Source: Plastoroseomonas arctica
GTDB taxonomy: Bacteria; Pseudomonadota; Alphaproteobacteria; Acetobacterales; Acetobacteraceae
Reading direction: 5' to 3'
Assembly (NCBI RefSeq): GCF_018128965.1
Contig: NZ_JAAEDH010000018.1
Span: forward strand, 38,961-102,960
Length of the DNA: 64,000 nucleotides
A model generated the notes under the pieces. The model saw nothing but the letters and a program-made list of their open reading frames with translations, was not told the DNA's origin and searched no databases. The position numbers and the translations under genes were made by a program. Within the stretch, counting starts at the first letter, position 1, and each line of letters opens with the position of its first letter. Below, in pieces: positions 36,820 through 45,479 of this stretch.

Positions 36820-37764
36820 TCATGCGTAACCCGGACGCTTCGCGCCTCCGACCCGATACCGCGCCAGGTAGCCAGACACGATCGCCTCGACCGCCTTCGC
36901 CTCGATCCCGAGCGCCGCCAACCCCGGTGCGCCCTCGCTCGCCACATTGTCGTGCCGCAGCAGCAGCAACTGGTCTCGCGTTATCGGCGGGTTGGGGAGG
37001 TGCTGCAGGATCCCCGCCTGGAACTCCATCAGCCCCATCGGCGCGTCGACGAGCTTTCGCCGTCTCCCGGTGACGGCAAGAATGTAGGCCAGCACCTCGC
37101 GCATCGTCATGACCCGCGGCCCGCCGAGCTCATAGGTCACGCCCTGGGCTTCGGATCGGCCGATGGCTGCCAGCACGGCATCCGCGACATCCCCCACATA
37201 GACCGGCTGGAACCGGGTCGCGCCGGCCACGACCGGCATGATGAAAGGAAGGCTGGCCGCCATGGCGGCGAAGCGGTTGAAGAAGCCATCCTCGGGCCCG
37301 AACACGATGGACGGGCGGAGGATCGTGGCGCCCGGGAAGCCAGCGCGCACCAGGACCTCGCCCTCTGCCTTGCTCCTGGCATAGAGGCTCGGGCTCGCCG
37401 CATCCGCGCCGATGGCGCTCAGATGCACCATCTTTGCCACCCCCGCGGCGGCGGCGAGGCGGGCGATTCGCCCGGCGCCCTCCGCCTGCAGACGATGGAA
37501 GTCGCCCTGCCGTCGCTCGAACAGGATGCCCACGAGGTTCACCACCACCTCGGCGTCGGCGACCGCTCGGGTGACGCCGGCCTCATCGGTGATCGAGGCG
37601 CGCACCTGTACGAGTTGGCCGAGGCCGCCCTGGGTCTGCAGGCGGTTCGCACCGTCCGCACTGCGACCGGCGACCCGCACGATGAAGCCGGCGCGGGCGA
37701 GCCGCTGCACCACCTGGCGGCCAATGAAGCCTGCGCCGCCGAACACCACAGCCACGTGCCGCAT
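36820..37764 (-). CDS. NDUFA9-like NAD(P)-binding protein
   Basis: A 314-residue extended SDR of the complex I NDUFA9 type. The dinucleotide motif is VFGGAGFIGRQVVQRLARAGF, followed by VVVNLVGILFERRQGDF, VHLSAIGADAASPSLYARSKAEGE (Tyr-x3-Lys) and RPSIVFGPEDGFFNRFA. In mitochondria NDUFA9 is an accessory subunit of complex I. In alphaproteobacteria such genes usually lie away from nuo and may act in NADH dehydrogenase assembly or redox sensing. Nothing in the neighbourhood adds to this; the next gene is a tRNA. Confidence 0.83.
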   Translation of the reverse strand: MRHVAVVFGGAGFIGRQVVQRLARAGFIVRVAGRSADGANRLQTQGGLGQLVQVRASITDEAGVTRAVADAEVVVNLVGILFERRQGDFHRLQAEGAGRIARLAAAAGVAKMVHLSAIGADAASPSLYARSKAEGEVLVRAGFPGATILRPSIVFGPEDGFFNRFAAMAASLPFIMPVVAGATRFQPVYVGDVADAVLAAIGRSEAQGVTYELGGPRVMTMREVLAYILAVTGRRRKLVDAPMGLMEFQAGILQHLPNPPITRDQLLLLRHDNVASEGAPGLAALGIEAKAVEAIVSGYLARYRVGGAKRPGYA

Positions 37765-37873
37765 GGAATGCCCCCGTATTTCGAGAAGTGCCGACCATAA
37801 GGGGATGAAACCGCCGGCGCCAAGCTTGACGCGGCCGCAGGCCACCCGTAGAAACCGCGCCTCCCGGACCTGT

Positions 37874-37960
<87 letters not shown>

Positions 37961-37978
37961 CCATAGGCGATTCCCCCC

Positions 37979-38635
37979 TTGGGCAGCACTCTGTTCCAGA
38001 GCAACGGCGCGTCCATCCGCTTGCACCGGCACGACTTGCCTGAGGGCATCGGTTTCGGGCCGGTCGTCGCGATCGACACCGAGACCATGGGCCTGCTGCC
38101 GCACCGGGACCGGTTATGTCTGGTGCAGCTTTCCGCCGGTGACGGACACGCCCATTGCGTCCAGATCATCCCCGAATCGCTGGGCGGCCGTGGCGCGGAC
38201 TGTCCCAACCTGAAGCGCCTGCTGGCCGACGCCGCCACCATCAAGCTGTTCCATTTCGCCCGCTTCGACGTCGCGGTGCTGCGGCAGTCGCTCGGTGTGA
38301 TCTGCGCGCCGGTGCGCTGCACCAAGGTCGCGGCGAAGCTGGTGCGCACCTTCACCGACCGGCATGGGCTGAAGGATCTCTGCAAGGAGCTGCTTGGCGT
38401 CGAGATTTCCAAGCAGCAGCAGACGTCGGATTGGGGTGCTGCCGAGCTCTCGGCAGAGCAGCTGACGTACGCCGCCTCAGATGTGCTCCATCTGCACGCT
38501 TTATGGGCGAAGTTGGAGACCCTGCTGATCCGAGAAGACCGACTGTCCTTGGCGCAGGCATGCTTCGATTTTCTGCCTGCGCGGGGCGAGCTCGATCTAT
38601 TGGGATATGAAGATCCCGACATATTTCATCATTGA
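37979..38635 (+). CDS. nrnC: NrnC/ribonuclease D-type 3'-5' exonuclease
   Basis: A 218-residue DEDDy exonuclease. Exo I is VAIDTETMGL (D33, E35), Exo II HFARFDVAVL and Exo III YAASDV with a Tyr four residues before the Asp. It lacks the HRDC domain of RNase D, matching the alphaproteobacterial NrnC form that degrades very short RNA (nanoRNA) in the final step of mRNA decay. The TTG at 37979 opens the frame; no ATG precedes the DEDD core. It lies just after tRNA-Leu, and 208 bases without a gene separate it from the kdsD frame used here. Confidence 0.85.
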   Translation: MGSTLFQSNGASIRLHRHDLPEGIGFGPVVAIDTETMGLLPHRDRLCLVQLSAGDGHAHCVQIIPESLGGRGADCPNLKRLLADAATIKLFHFARFDVAVLRQSLGVICAPVRCTKVAAKLVRTFTDRHGLKDLCKELLGVEISKQQQTSDWGAAELSAEQLTYAASDVLHLHALWAKLETLLIREDRLSLAQACFDFLPARGELDLLGYEDPDIFHH

Positions 38636-38787
38636 TAAAGCTGCACGGCTGACTAGTCTGGCTTGACTTCAGCCGCTGTGCGCCGACAAGGCGTCCGGCC
38701 CAGGCGGAATCAGCGATTACTCTGGCGAATAGATTTTTACACGGGAAGCAGCTTTCGCGGCGTGTCGTTCGTCCATTGTCAAGGGTC

Positions 38788-38803
38788 TGGCACGATTTTT
38801 GTC
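38788..38803 (+). promoter_or_regulatory. Candidate sigma-54 (-24/-12) promoter before kdsD
   Basis: TGGCACG (38788-38794), four bases and then TTGT reproduces the -24 element of sigma-54 promoters exactly and the -12 element with T in place of the final C (GG, ten bases, GT). It points toward kdsD-lptCAB-rpoN-hpf and lies in the only gap before that operon. Transcription would start near 38813, downstream of the first candidate start codons. Genuineness is inferred from the match and position. Confidence 0.5.
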
Positions 38804-38843
38804 CGTGATTGACCCACTGCGCCCGCGGTCCCATACAGATCAC

Positions 38844-39812
38844 GTGAATGCGCACCCGGACCTGCTCGCCGCCCGCCGCGTCCTCGATACCGAGGCGGAG
38901 GCCCTGCATGCGCTCTCCGCCTCGCTCGACGAAGGGATCGTCCGCGCTGTCGAGATGCTCGCGGCCGTGACCGGGCGGGTCATCGTCTCCGGCATGGGGA
39001 AATCCGGCCATGTGGCGCGCAAGATTGCGGCGACGATGGCCTCCACCGGCACGCCCGCCCTGTTCGTCCACCCCGCCGAGGCGAGCCATGGCGACCTGGG
39101 CATGATCGTGCGCGGCGATGCGGTGCTGGCCCTGTCCAATTCCGGCGAGACGCCGGAGCTCTCCGACATCATCTCGCACTCGCGGCGCTTTGCCCTGCCG
39201 CTGGTCGCAATCACCGGCCGCGCCGGCTCTACCCTCGCGCGCGCTGCCGATGTCGCGCTGGTCTTGCCCAGCGTTGCCGAGGCCTGCCCGATGGGCCTGG
39301 CGCCGACCACCAGCACGACGATGCAGCTCGCACTCGGCGATGCGATCGCGGTGGCGCTGCTCACCCGGCACGGGTTCTCTGAAAGCGACTTCCGCGTCTT
39401 CCATCCCGGCGGCAAGCTCGGCGCGCGCCTGACGCGTGTGCGCGACCTGATGCATGCCGGGTCGGATGTGCCGCTCGCGCCGAAGACCATGCCAATGGAC
39501 CGCGCCATCATTGCCATGACCGAGAAGCGCTTCGGCTGCCTCGGGATCACCGATTCGGAAGGCCGGCTGGCCGGCATCGTCACCGATGGCGATCTCCGCC
39601 GTGCGCTGGACGCCGAGGCGCCGTTGCTCGGCCGCACCGCGGGCGAGGTCATGACCCGCGCACCGCGCGCCGTGGCCCCCGAGACGCTTGCGGCCGAAGC
39701 GCTGCGCCTGATGAATGAGCGCTCGATCACCGTGCTGTTCGTCGTCGATGCGGCCGGTGCGCCGGTCGGCATCCTGCATATTCACGACCTGCTCCGCGCG
39801 GGTGTCGCGTGA
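38844..39812 (+). CDS. kdsD: Arabinose-5-phosphate isomerase (KpsF/GutQ family)
   Basis: A 322-residue enzyme that turns ribulose 5-phosphate into arabinose 5-phosphate, the first step to Kdo in lipopolysaccharide. The SIS domain shows GRVIVSGMGKSGHVARKIAATMASTGTPALFVHPAEASHGDLGM and SNSGETPE. Two CBS domains follow, ending HIHDLLRAGV as in the E. coli enzyme. The start is GTG at 38844, chosen because it fits the family length (328 in E. coli) and the predicted sigma-54 start site. GTG at 38805 or TTG at 38799 would add 13 or 15 residues. The stop overlaps lptC by four bases (GTGA). Confidence 0.88.
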   Translation: MNAHPDLLAARRVLDTEAEALHALSASLDEGIVRAVEMLAAVTGRVIVSGMGKSGHVARKIAATMASTGTPALFVHPAEASHGDLGMIVRGDAVLALSNSGETPELSDIISHSRRFALPLVAITGRAGSTLARAADVALVLPSVAEACPMGLAPTTSTTMQLALGDAIAVALLTRHGFSESDFRVFHPGGKLGARLTRVRDLMHAGSDVPLAPKTMPMDRAIIAMTEKRFGCLGITDSEGRLAGIVTDGDLRRALDAEAPLLGRTAGEVMTRAPRAVAPETLAAEALRLMNERSITVLFVVDAAGAPVGILHIHDLLRAGVA

Positions 39813-40501
39813 CCACCTCACCCGACCCCACCGCGCCCATCCCGCCGGCGCCCGTGCTCGTCTCCCGCCGCATGATCGAGCCCTCGCGGGCGCGGCGCAC
39901 ACCCACCACGGGCGAGATGACCCGGCGCCGCATCATGCTCGCCATCATCCGCCGCGCGCTGCCCGTCGCCGCGTGCCTGCTGCTGGCCGCCATCGTGCTG
40001 TGGCCGGAGCTCAACAGGACCGAGGAGCGGGTGCGCGTGCAGATCAGCCTCGCCGCCCAGGTCGCCCCGGAATCGATGCGGGTGGCGCAGCCGCGCTACC
40101 GCGGCCTCGACGAGCAGGGCCGGCCCTACAACGTCACCGCCGACACCGCGACCCAGGCCGGCGCGTCGCAGAACGTGCTCCACCTGGTGAACCCGCGCGC
40201 CGACCAGTTCCTGAGCGAGGGCGCCTGGGTCATTCTCGAATCGCAGAATGGCCGCTTCGACCGCGGCGCGAACCGGCTCGATCTCGCCGGTGATGTCACG
40301 CTGTGGCACGACAACGGCACCCGCATGCGCACCGAGCAGGCGATGATCCGGATGAACGCCGGCTATGCCGAGGGCGATGCGCCGGTTGCGGCCCAGGGCC
40401 CCTTCGGCACCCTGACCAGCGACGGGTTCCGCATCATCGACCGCGGCCAGGTGGTGATCTTCACCGGCCGTGCCCACACCGTCCTGGAGAGCGCCCCATG
40501 A
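39809..40501 (+). CDS. lptC: LptC, lipopolysaccharide transport bitopic protein
   Basis: A 230-residue inner-membrane protein. About 45 residues of Pro/Arg-rich cytoplasmic tail precede one transmembrane helix (ALPVAACLLLAAIVLWPEL), and a periplasmic beta-jellyroll domain follows (NGRFDRGANRLDLAGDVTLWHDNGTRM). LptC receives LPS from LptB2FG and passes it to LptA. The GTG start at 39809 overlaps the kdsD stop, and the stop overlaps lptA (ATGA). The cytoplasmic tail is longer than the few residues in E. coli. Confidence 0.85.
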   Translation: MTTSPDPTAPIPPAPVLVSRRMIEPSRARRTPTTGEMTRRRIMLAIIRRALPVAACLLLAAIVLWPELNRTEERVRVQISLAAQVAPESMRVAQPRYRGLDEQGRPYNVTADTATQAGASQNVLHLVNPRADQFLSEGAWVILESQNGRFDRGANRLDLAGDVTLWHDNGTRMRTEQAMIRMNAGYAEGDAPVAAQGPFGTLTSDGFRIIDRGQVVIFTGRAHTVLESAP

Positions 40502-41478
40502 GGCATTTCGCCCTTCTGGCGCTGCTGCTGCCGGGTCTGGCGCAGGCGCAGGGCCTCGACATGACCCGCGGCGGCCCGGTGGACGTCACCGCCGAGGACG
40601 GCATCGAGTGGCGCCAGCAGGAGCAGCTGGTGATCGCGCGGGGCAATGCGCGCGCGGTGCGCGACGGCGTCACCATCGAGGCCGACCGCCTGATCGCCCG
40701 CTACCGCCCGCGTGCGGCACCCGCGGGTGCCGCACCCGCCGCCGCCGCGCCGGCCGCGCGCACCGGCGACCCGACCTCGGGTGCCTCGGAGATCTGGCGC
40801 TTCGAGGCGGAAGGCAATGTCCGCATCCACACCGCGACCGACCGGGCGAACGGTGATCGCGCCGTCTATGACATCGACCAGGCCGTCATGGTGCTGACCG
40901 GGCGCGACCTGTGGCTGACCGCGACCGACAATCGCGTCACGGCGCGCGACACCCTCGAATACTGGCCGCAGCGGCGCATGGCCGTGGCGCGCGGCGGCGC
41001 GGTGGTCGACGCGCCGGAGAACCGCCGCATCCGTGGCGACACCCTGGTTGCGTTCTTCCTCGAGGAAGGGGCCGCCGGCGCGCCGCCGCGCCCGACCCCG
41101 ACGCCGCCAACCCCGGGCACGCCCGGCCAGCCGCAGACCGGACGCATCGAGCGCGTCGAGGCCTATGGCAATGTCGAGGTCCGCACGATGGTCGAAGTCG
41201 TGCGCGGCGATCGGGCGGTCTACAGCCCGGTGACCAGCCTCGCGCGCGTACTTGGGAACGTCCGGATCACGCGAGGCGAGAACCAGTTGAACGGCAATGA
41301 GGCGATTGTGAATCTCGCAACCGGCGTGGCGCGGCTCGTCTCCACACCCGGTGCACGGGTGCAGGGGCTGATCGTGCCGCAGACCGAGGATGCGGCGACG
41401 CCTCCCGGAGGGACGCCCCCGCCCGGCGGCGCGCGGCCGCCGGCCAACCAGGCAAGACCACCGGAGCGTCGCCCATGA
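40498..41478 (+). CDS. lptA: LptA-like periplasmic LPS bridge protein, long form with Pro-rich insertions
   Basis: A 326-residue exported OstA-domain protein, twice the E. coli length of about 185. A signal peptide (RHFALLALLLPGLAQAQ) precedes OstA-type repeats: VTAEDGIEWRQQEQLVIARGNARAVRDG, FEAEGNVRIHTATDRANGDRA, and VEAYGNVEVRT. Two low-complexity stretches interrupt the fold, one Ala/Pro-rich at about 76-92 and one PTPTPPTPGTPGQPQ near 200-215, with a Pro-rich tail of about 40 residues. It should form the bridge that carries LPS across the periplasm. Both ends overlap neighbours by ATGA. Confidence 0.83.
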   Translation: MRHFALLALLLPGLAQAQGLDMTRGGPVDVTAEDGIEWRQQEQLVIARGNARAVRDGVTIEADRLIARYRPRAAPAGAAPAAAAPAARTGDPTSGASEIWRFEAEGNVRIHTATDRANGDRAVYDIDQAVMVLTGRDLWLTATDNRVTARDTLEYWPQRRMAVARGGAVVDAPENRRIRGDTLVAFFLEEGAAGAPPRPTPTPPTPGTPGQPQTGRIERVEAYGNVEVRTMVEVVRGDRAVYSPVTSLARVLGNVRITRGENQLNGNEAIVNLATGVARLVSTPGARVQGLIVPQTEDAATPPGGTPPPGGARPPANQARPPERRP

Positions 41479-42239
41479 ACGACCTTGATCTCCGCGTCAT
41501 CGCCGGCAAGGATGCCGGACCCGGTCTGGTCGCGACCGGCCTGGGCAAGCGCTATCGCAAGCGGCCCGTTGCGCGCAACGTCTCCATCTCGCTCAAGCGC
41601 GGCGAGGCGGTCGGGCTGCTCGGACCCAACGGTGCGGGCAAGACGACGACCTTCTACATGATCACCGGCCTGGTGCAGCCCGACGAGGGCACGGTGACGA
41701 TGGATGGCCACGACGTTACCCACCTGCCGATGTACCGCCGCGCGCGCTTGGGCCTCGGCTACCTGCCGCAGGAGGCGTCGATCTTCCGCGGCCTCAATGT
41801 CGAGGACAACATCCGCGCCGCCCTGGAAGTGGTCGAACCCATCCGCGACCGGCGCGAGCAGATGCTCGACAGTCTTTTGGCCGAATTCGGCATCTCGCAT
41901 CTGCGCCGCGCGCCGGCCCTGGCCCTGTCCGGCGGCGAGCGGCGCCGTTGTGAAATTGCCCGCGCCTTGGCGACACACCCGAACTACGTGCTGCTCGATG
42001 AACCACTCGCCGGCATCGACCCCATCGCGGTCGGCGAGATCCGAGACCTGGTGAAGCACCTGAAGGATCGCGGCATCGGCGTGCTGATCACCGACCACAA
42101 TGTGCGCGAGACGCTCGAGATCATCGACCGTGCGTATATCCTTCATGAAGGCCAGGTGATGATGGAGGGCACGCCGCGCGATATCGTCGCGCATGAGGGC
42201 GTCCGCCGCGTCTATCTCGGGGAACGCTTCAGCCTATGA
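41475..42239 (+). CDS. lptB: LptB, LPS export ABC ATPase
   Basis: A 254-residue ATP-binding subunit of the LptB2FG exporter. It shows Walker A GPNGAGKTT, the Q-loop GYLPQEASIFRGL, signature LSGGERRRCEIAR, Walker B YVLLDEPLAGIDPIA and the H-loop ITDHNVRETL. The GLNVEDN and YLPQEASIF sequences are typical of LptB. The start overlaps the lptA stop (ATGA) and the gene is 19 bases before rpoN. LptFG must be elsewhere. Confidence 0.95.
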   Translation: MNDLDLRVIAGKDAGPGLVATGLGKRYRKRPVARNVSISLKRGEAVGLLGPNGAGKTTTFYMITGLVQPDEGTVTMDGHDVTHLPMYRRARLGLGYLPQEASIFRGLNVEDNIRAALEVVEPIRDRREQMLDSLLAEFGISHLRRAPALALSGGERRRCEIARALATHPNYVLLDEPLAGIDPIAVGEIRDLVKHLKDRGIGVLITDHNVRETLEIIDRAYILHEGQVMMEGTPRDIVAHEGVRRVYLGERFSL

Positions 42240-42258
42240 ATCGGACGCGAACTGTCTG

Positions 42259-43734
42259 ATGTCGCTCGCGCCGCGCCTCGACCTCAGGCAGTCGCAATCG
42301 CTGGTGATGACGCCGCAGCTGCGGCAGGCGATCAAGCTTTTGCAGAGCTCCAACGTCGAGGTGACCGCCTTCGTCGAGGAGGAGCTGGAGCGCAACCCGC
42401 TGCTGGAGCGCGATGAGCGCGAGACGCCGGGCGTCGATGCCGGTCGCCGCGACGATCCGCTGCCCCCCGCGCCCGCCGCGCCGGACAGCCTCCAGGCGGC
42501 CGCGTCGGACGTGCTGCCGAACGAGCAATCCGCCCCCCTCGATGCCGATTGGTCCAACGTCTACGACACCGGCGAGGCCCCGATGGGCCGCGGCGGCCGG
42601 CCCGATTTCGAGGATGGGCTGGATGGGCTCGACGCCATGGCGGCGCCGGGCAAGTCGCTGCGCGAACATATCGCGGAACAGGTGCGCCTCAGCTTCGCCG
42701 ACCCGACCGACCGGCTGATCGCGGCCGCATTCCAGGCGCTGGTTGACCCGGCCGGCCGCTGCGCGATGGCCGACGAGGAGCTGGCGCTGCGCCTGGGTTG
42801 CGAGGCGCCGCGGGTCACCGCCGTCCGCGCCCGGATGCAGCGTTTCGATCCGACCGGCATGTTCTGCCGTGACCTCGCCGAATGCCTCGAGGTGCAGCTG
42901 CGCGAGCGCAATCGCTTCGACCCGGCGATGGCCGCACTGCTAGCGAACCTGCCCCTGCTCGCGCGGCGCGAGCTGCGGCTACTGCAGGAGATCTGCGGCG
43001 TCGATGTCGCGGACCTTGCCGAGATGGTTGCGGAGATCCGCCGCCTCGACCCAAAGCCGGGCGCCGATTTCGGCGCGACGCCGCCGCCGGCGCTGATCCC
43101 GGACGTGCTGATGCGCCGTGCGCCGGATGGCGGCTGGCTGCTGGAACTGAACCCCGAAACCCTGCCGCGCGTGCTGGTCAACCGCGGCTTTCACGCCCGC
43201 GCCCTGGTTGGCGCCCGCAACCGCGAGGAAAAAGCCTACCTCGCCGAACGCTTCCAGACCGCAAGCTGGCTGGTCAAATCGCTTGAACAGCGCGCCAACA
43301 CCATCATCAAGGTCGCCGCCGAGATCGTGCGCCGGCAGGAGCAGTTCTTTCTCCACGGCGTCGGGCACCTGCGCCCGCTGATCCTGCGCGACGTCGCGGA
43401 AGAAGTGGCCATGCACGAGAGCACCGTCTCCCGCGTCACCGCGAACAAATCCATCGCGACGCCGCGCGGCACCTTCGAGCTGAAGTATTTCTTCACCACC
43501 GCCATCGCCGGGACCCATGGCGGCGAAAGCCACTCCGCGGAGGCCGTGCGCCACCGCATCAAGGCGATGGTCGAGGCGGAGGGGCTGGAAGACGTCCTCT
43601 CGGATGACGCTATTGTTGCATCCTTGCGAAAGGAAGGCGTGGACATCGCACGCCGGACGGTGGCCAAATACCGCGAGGCGCTGCGCATCCCATCCTCCGT
43701 GCAGCGCAAACGGGAGAAGGCCGTCCCGGCCTGA
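42259..43734 (+). CDS. rpoN: RNA polymerase sigma-54 factor
   Basis: A 491-residue sigma-54. Region I has LDLRQSQSLVMTPQLRQAIKLLQSSNVEV and EELERNPLLE; a Pro/Asp-rich region II follows. The core-binding region and the helix-turn-helix (SKESTVSRVT-like HESTVSRVTANKS) lead to the RpoN box ARRTVAKYREALRIPSS near residue 472. It directs transcription from -24/-12 promoters with activators. ATG at 42259 is used; a longer frame upstream overlaps lptB. It lies 19 bases after lptB, the usual alphaproteobacterial linkage with LPS export genes. Confidence 0.95.
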   Translation: MSLAPRLDLRQSQSLVMTPQLRQAIKLLQSSNVEVTAFVEEELERNPLLERDERETPGVDAGRRDDPLPPAPAAPDSLQAAASDVLPNEQSAPLDADWSNVYDTGEAPMGRGGRPDFEDGLDGLDAMAAPGKSLREHIAEQVRLSFADPTDRLIAAAFQALVDPAGRCAMADEELALRLGCEAPRVTAVRARMQRFDPTGMFCRDLAECLEVQLRERNRFDPAMAALLANLPLLARRELRLLQEICGVDVADLAEMVAEIRRLDPKPGADFGATPPPALIPDVLMRRAPDGGWLLELNPETLPRVLVNRGFHARALVGARNREEKAYLAERFQTASWLVKSLEQRANTIIKVAAEIVRRQEQFFLHGVGHLRPLILRDVAEEVAMHESTVSRVTANKSIATPRGTFELKYFFTTAIAGTHGGESHSAEAVRHRIKAMVEAEGLEDVLSDDAIVASLRKEGVDIARRTVAKYREALRIPSSVQRKREKAVPA

Positions 43735-43784
43735 CACCCAACCGGGGCGAACCTCCTCCACACCGGGAAGGAAGGCTGACCTCC

Positions 43785-44381
43785 ATGCACATCACCGTTG
43801 CCGGAAAACAGGTTGAGACCGGCGAAGCGCTGCAGACCCATGTCCGCGAACACCTTGCCATCATCTCGCACAAGTATTTCGACCATGCGCACGACGCGCA
43901 CGTGACCTTCTCCAAATCCCGCGCCTTCTTCGTCTGCGACATCAACCTCAAGGCCGGCCGTGGCCTGCTGATGCGCGGGGAGGGGGAGGGTGTGGATGCG
44001 CATCGCGCCTTCGACGTCGCCGCCGAGCACCTGGCCAAGCGCCTGCGGCGGTACCGCCGTCGCGTGAACGAACATCACCGCAGCATGGCGCCCGGACGCG
44101 AGGCGACGCCCGAGGAGGCACCGTTGCCGGCCACCCAGTACATCCTCGCGGCCGAGGAGGGGGAGGAGGAGCCCGCCGCCAACGGTGCGGATCATGGGGG
44201 TGTGATCGTCGCCGAGAACCCGGCCCATATCGAGCGGCTGAGCGTTGGCGAGGCGGTCATGCGCATGGATCTCGCGCATGCGCCGGTGCTGATGTTCCGC
44301 AACAAGGGCAGCGGCGCGTTGAACGTCGTCTATCGTCGGCCGGACGGGAATGTCGGCTGGATCGACGCAGCCGGCGCCTGA
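43785..44381 (+). CDS. hpf: Long-form ribosome hibernation promoting factor (HPF/RaiA)
   Basis: A 198-residue protein with an N-terminal RaiA fold (ITVAGKQVETGEALQTHVREHLAIISHKYF) and a C-terminal dimerisation domain (VIVAENPAHIERLSVGEAVMRMDLAHAPVLMFRNKGSGALNVVYRRPDGNVGWID), joined by an acidic linker. Long HPF pairs ribosomes into inactive dimers in stationary phase. It follows rpoN after 50 bases, as in many proteobacteria. The start ATG at 43785 has a GGAAGG upstream. Confidence 0.93.
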   Translation: MHITVAGKQVETGEALQTHVREHLAIISHKYFDHAHDAHVTFSKSRAFFVCDINLKAGRGLLMRGEGEGVDAHRAFDVAAEHLAKRLRRYRRRVNEHHRSMAPGREATPEEAPLPATQYILAAEEGEEEPAANGADHGGVIVAENPAHIERLSVGEAVMRMDLAHAPVLMFRNKGSGALNVVYRRPDGNVGWIDAAGA

Positions 44382-44394
44382 TACGCAAAGAGAA

Positions 44395-44458
44395 CCCGGC
44401 GATCGGCTGATCGCCGGGTGATGCTGGTCATGGCCGCGCCTCTGGTCGAGGCGCGGCC
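44395..44458. terminator. Two tandem hairpins between hpf and a converging gene
   Basis: First, CCCGGCGATC (44395-44404) pairs perfectly with GATCGCCGGG (44409-44418) around GGCT. Second, GGCCGCGCCTC (44432-44442) pairs perfectly with GAGGCGCGGCC (44448-44458) around TGGTC. Both lie between two convergent stop codons and probably end transcription from both sides. No clear T-run accompanies either. Confidence 0.75.
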
Positions 44459-44467
44459 GGTCTTGGT

Positions 44468-45382
44468 TCAGAGCGCGCCGGATGTCGCAAGGACGCGGCG
44501 CCGATAGATCCGCGAACGCGTGCCGCGGCGCGCACCGAGGATGGCGGCCAGGGCACCGATCAGCAGCGCTCCGAAGGCGGCGAAGGCACCGATCGTCGTT
44601 GCCTTCGCGGCCGCATTGGCTGCTTCGCGCGCGACGCGCTCGGCTTCGGCAAGAGCGCGGCGTGCCTCGGCTTCCGCCGCATCGACGCGACGGGTGGCTT
44701 CCTCGGGCGGAATTCCGGCCTCGGCGGCCACCAGCTCATTAAGACGCGCGCGATCCTGGCCCTCGAAGTTGCCGTTGGAAACGCGACGCCCGAGGATCGT
44801 GGCGATTTCGGCGGAGCGCTGCTCGGTCGTCATCGCCTGGGGGGGGCCACCGGCGCCGCGCAGGGTCTGCTGCGCCCGCTCGACCAGAGCGTTGGGCGAA
44901 ACCTCAGGCGCCGCACGGCTGACCGCGCCCGTCACTGCGGAGGTCGCTCCACCGAGCGCCTGGGCCGCACCGGAGGCGGCGGACGAGGCCGCGCCGGCGA
45001 CCGCGTTGCCGAGCAGCACCGCCGAGACCAGGAACGCCACCGCCCAGACCGCCAGGCCATGCAGAACGCCGTCGGTATCGCTTGTCGTGCCGGACAGACG
45101 TGCGGCGGTGTAGCCGCCGACTGCGAGGGCAAGCGTATTCGCGACCACGAGCCAGACGGCCGCGCTGATGCCGAGGCTCGACGCCGCCGGCGTCTCGCGC
45201 GCGACAGCGTCGACGCTCATCGCGCCGAAGCCGGCGCCGAGGATGTTGAGCGAGGCGGCGATCGCCGCGGCGACAACGCCGCCGGCGAGAACGGCGCCCC
45301 AGGAGATGCCGGGAACGGGGATGGCGTCATCGACGTCATCAGCCGCGAGAACCTCCCCAGACGAGGTGGATTTGTAGGACAT
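44468..45382 (-). CDS. Membrane protein with coiled-coil domain, function unknown
   Basis: A 304-residue protein with three or four hydrophobic segments: GISWGAVLAGGVVAAAIAASLN (about 25-45), WLVVANTLALAVGGYTAARL (75-95), a Val/Leu-rich one (105-128) and a last one near 265-287 (TTIGAFAAFGALLIGALAAILGA). Between the third and fourth lies a hydrophilic stretch, DAAEAEARRALAEAERVAREAANAAAK, likely a coiled coil facing the periplasm or cytoplasm. Such proteins are sometimes labelled PhnA-like, which says little about function. The ATG is at 45382, and the flanking 97 bases to the next gene hold no other frame. Confidence 0.65.
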   Translation of the reverse strand: MSYKSTSSGEVLAADDVDDAIPVPGISWGAVLAGGVVAAAIAASLNILGAGFGAMSVDAVARETPAASSLGISAAVWLVVANTLALAVGGYTAARLSGTTSDTDGVLHGLAVWAVAFLVSAVLLGNAVAGAASSAASGAAQALGGATSAVTGAVSRAAPEVSPNALVERAQQTLRGAGGPPQAMTTEQRSAEIATILGRRVSNGNFEGQDRARLNELVAAEAGIPPEEATRRVDAAEAEARRALAEAERVAREAANAAAKATTIGAFAAFGALLIGALAAILGARRGTRSRIYRRRVLATSGAL

Positions 45383-45479
45383 CGGTGGAGACCCTCAAGT
45401 TGTGGAACAGCCACCGAACGCCTCGCCGTTACAACGGTTGAAGCGAACGCGCATACGTGATGATCGCGAGCCATGGCGC

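Noticed and set aside
38799..38843. Earlier kdsD starts TTG 38799 and GTG 38805
   Set aside because: They add 13-15 residues not seen in the family, have no ribosome-binding site, and lie upstream of the start site expected from the -24/-12 element. They are not excluded.
45404..45430. GGAAC-N18-CGTT resembling an EcfG general-stress promoter
   Set aside because: It points away from the membrane protein gene, toward antisense of the methyltransferase, and no plus-strand gene follows, so a chance match is more likely.
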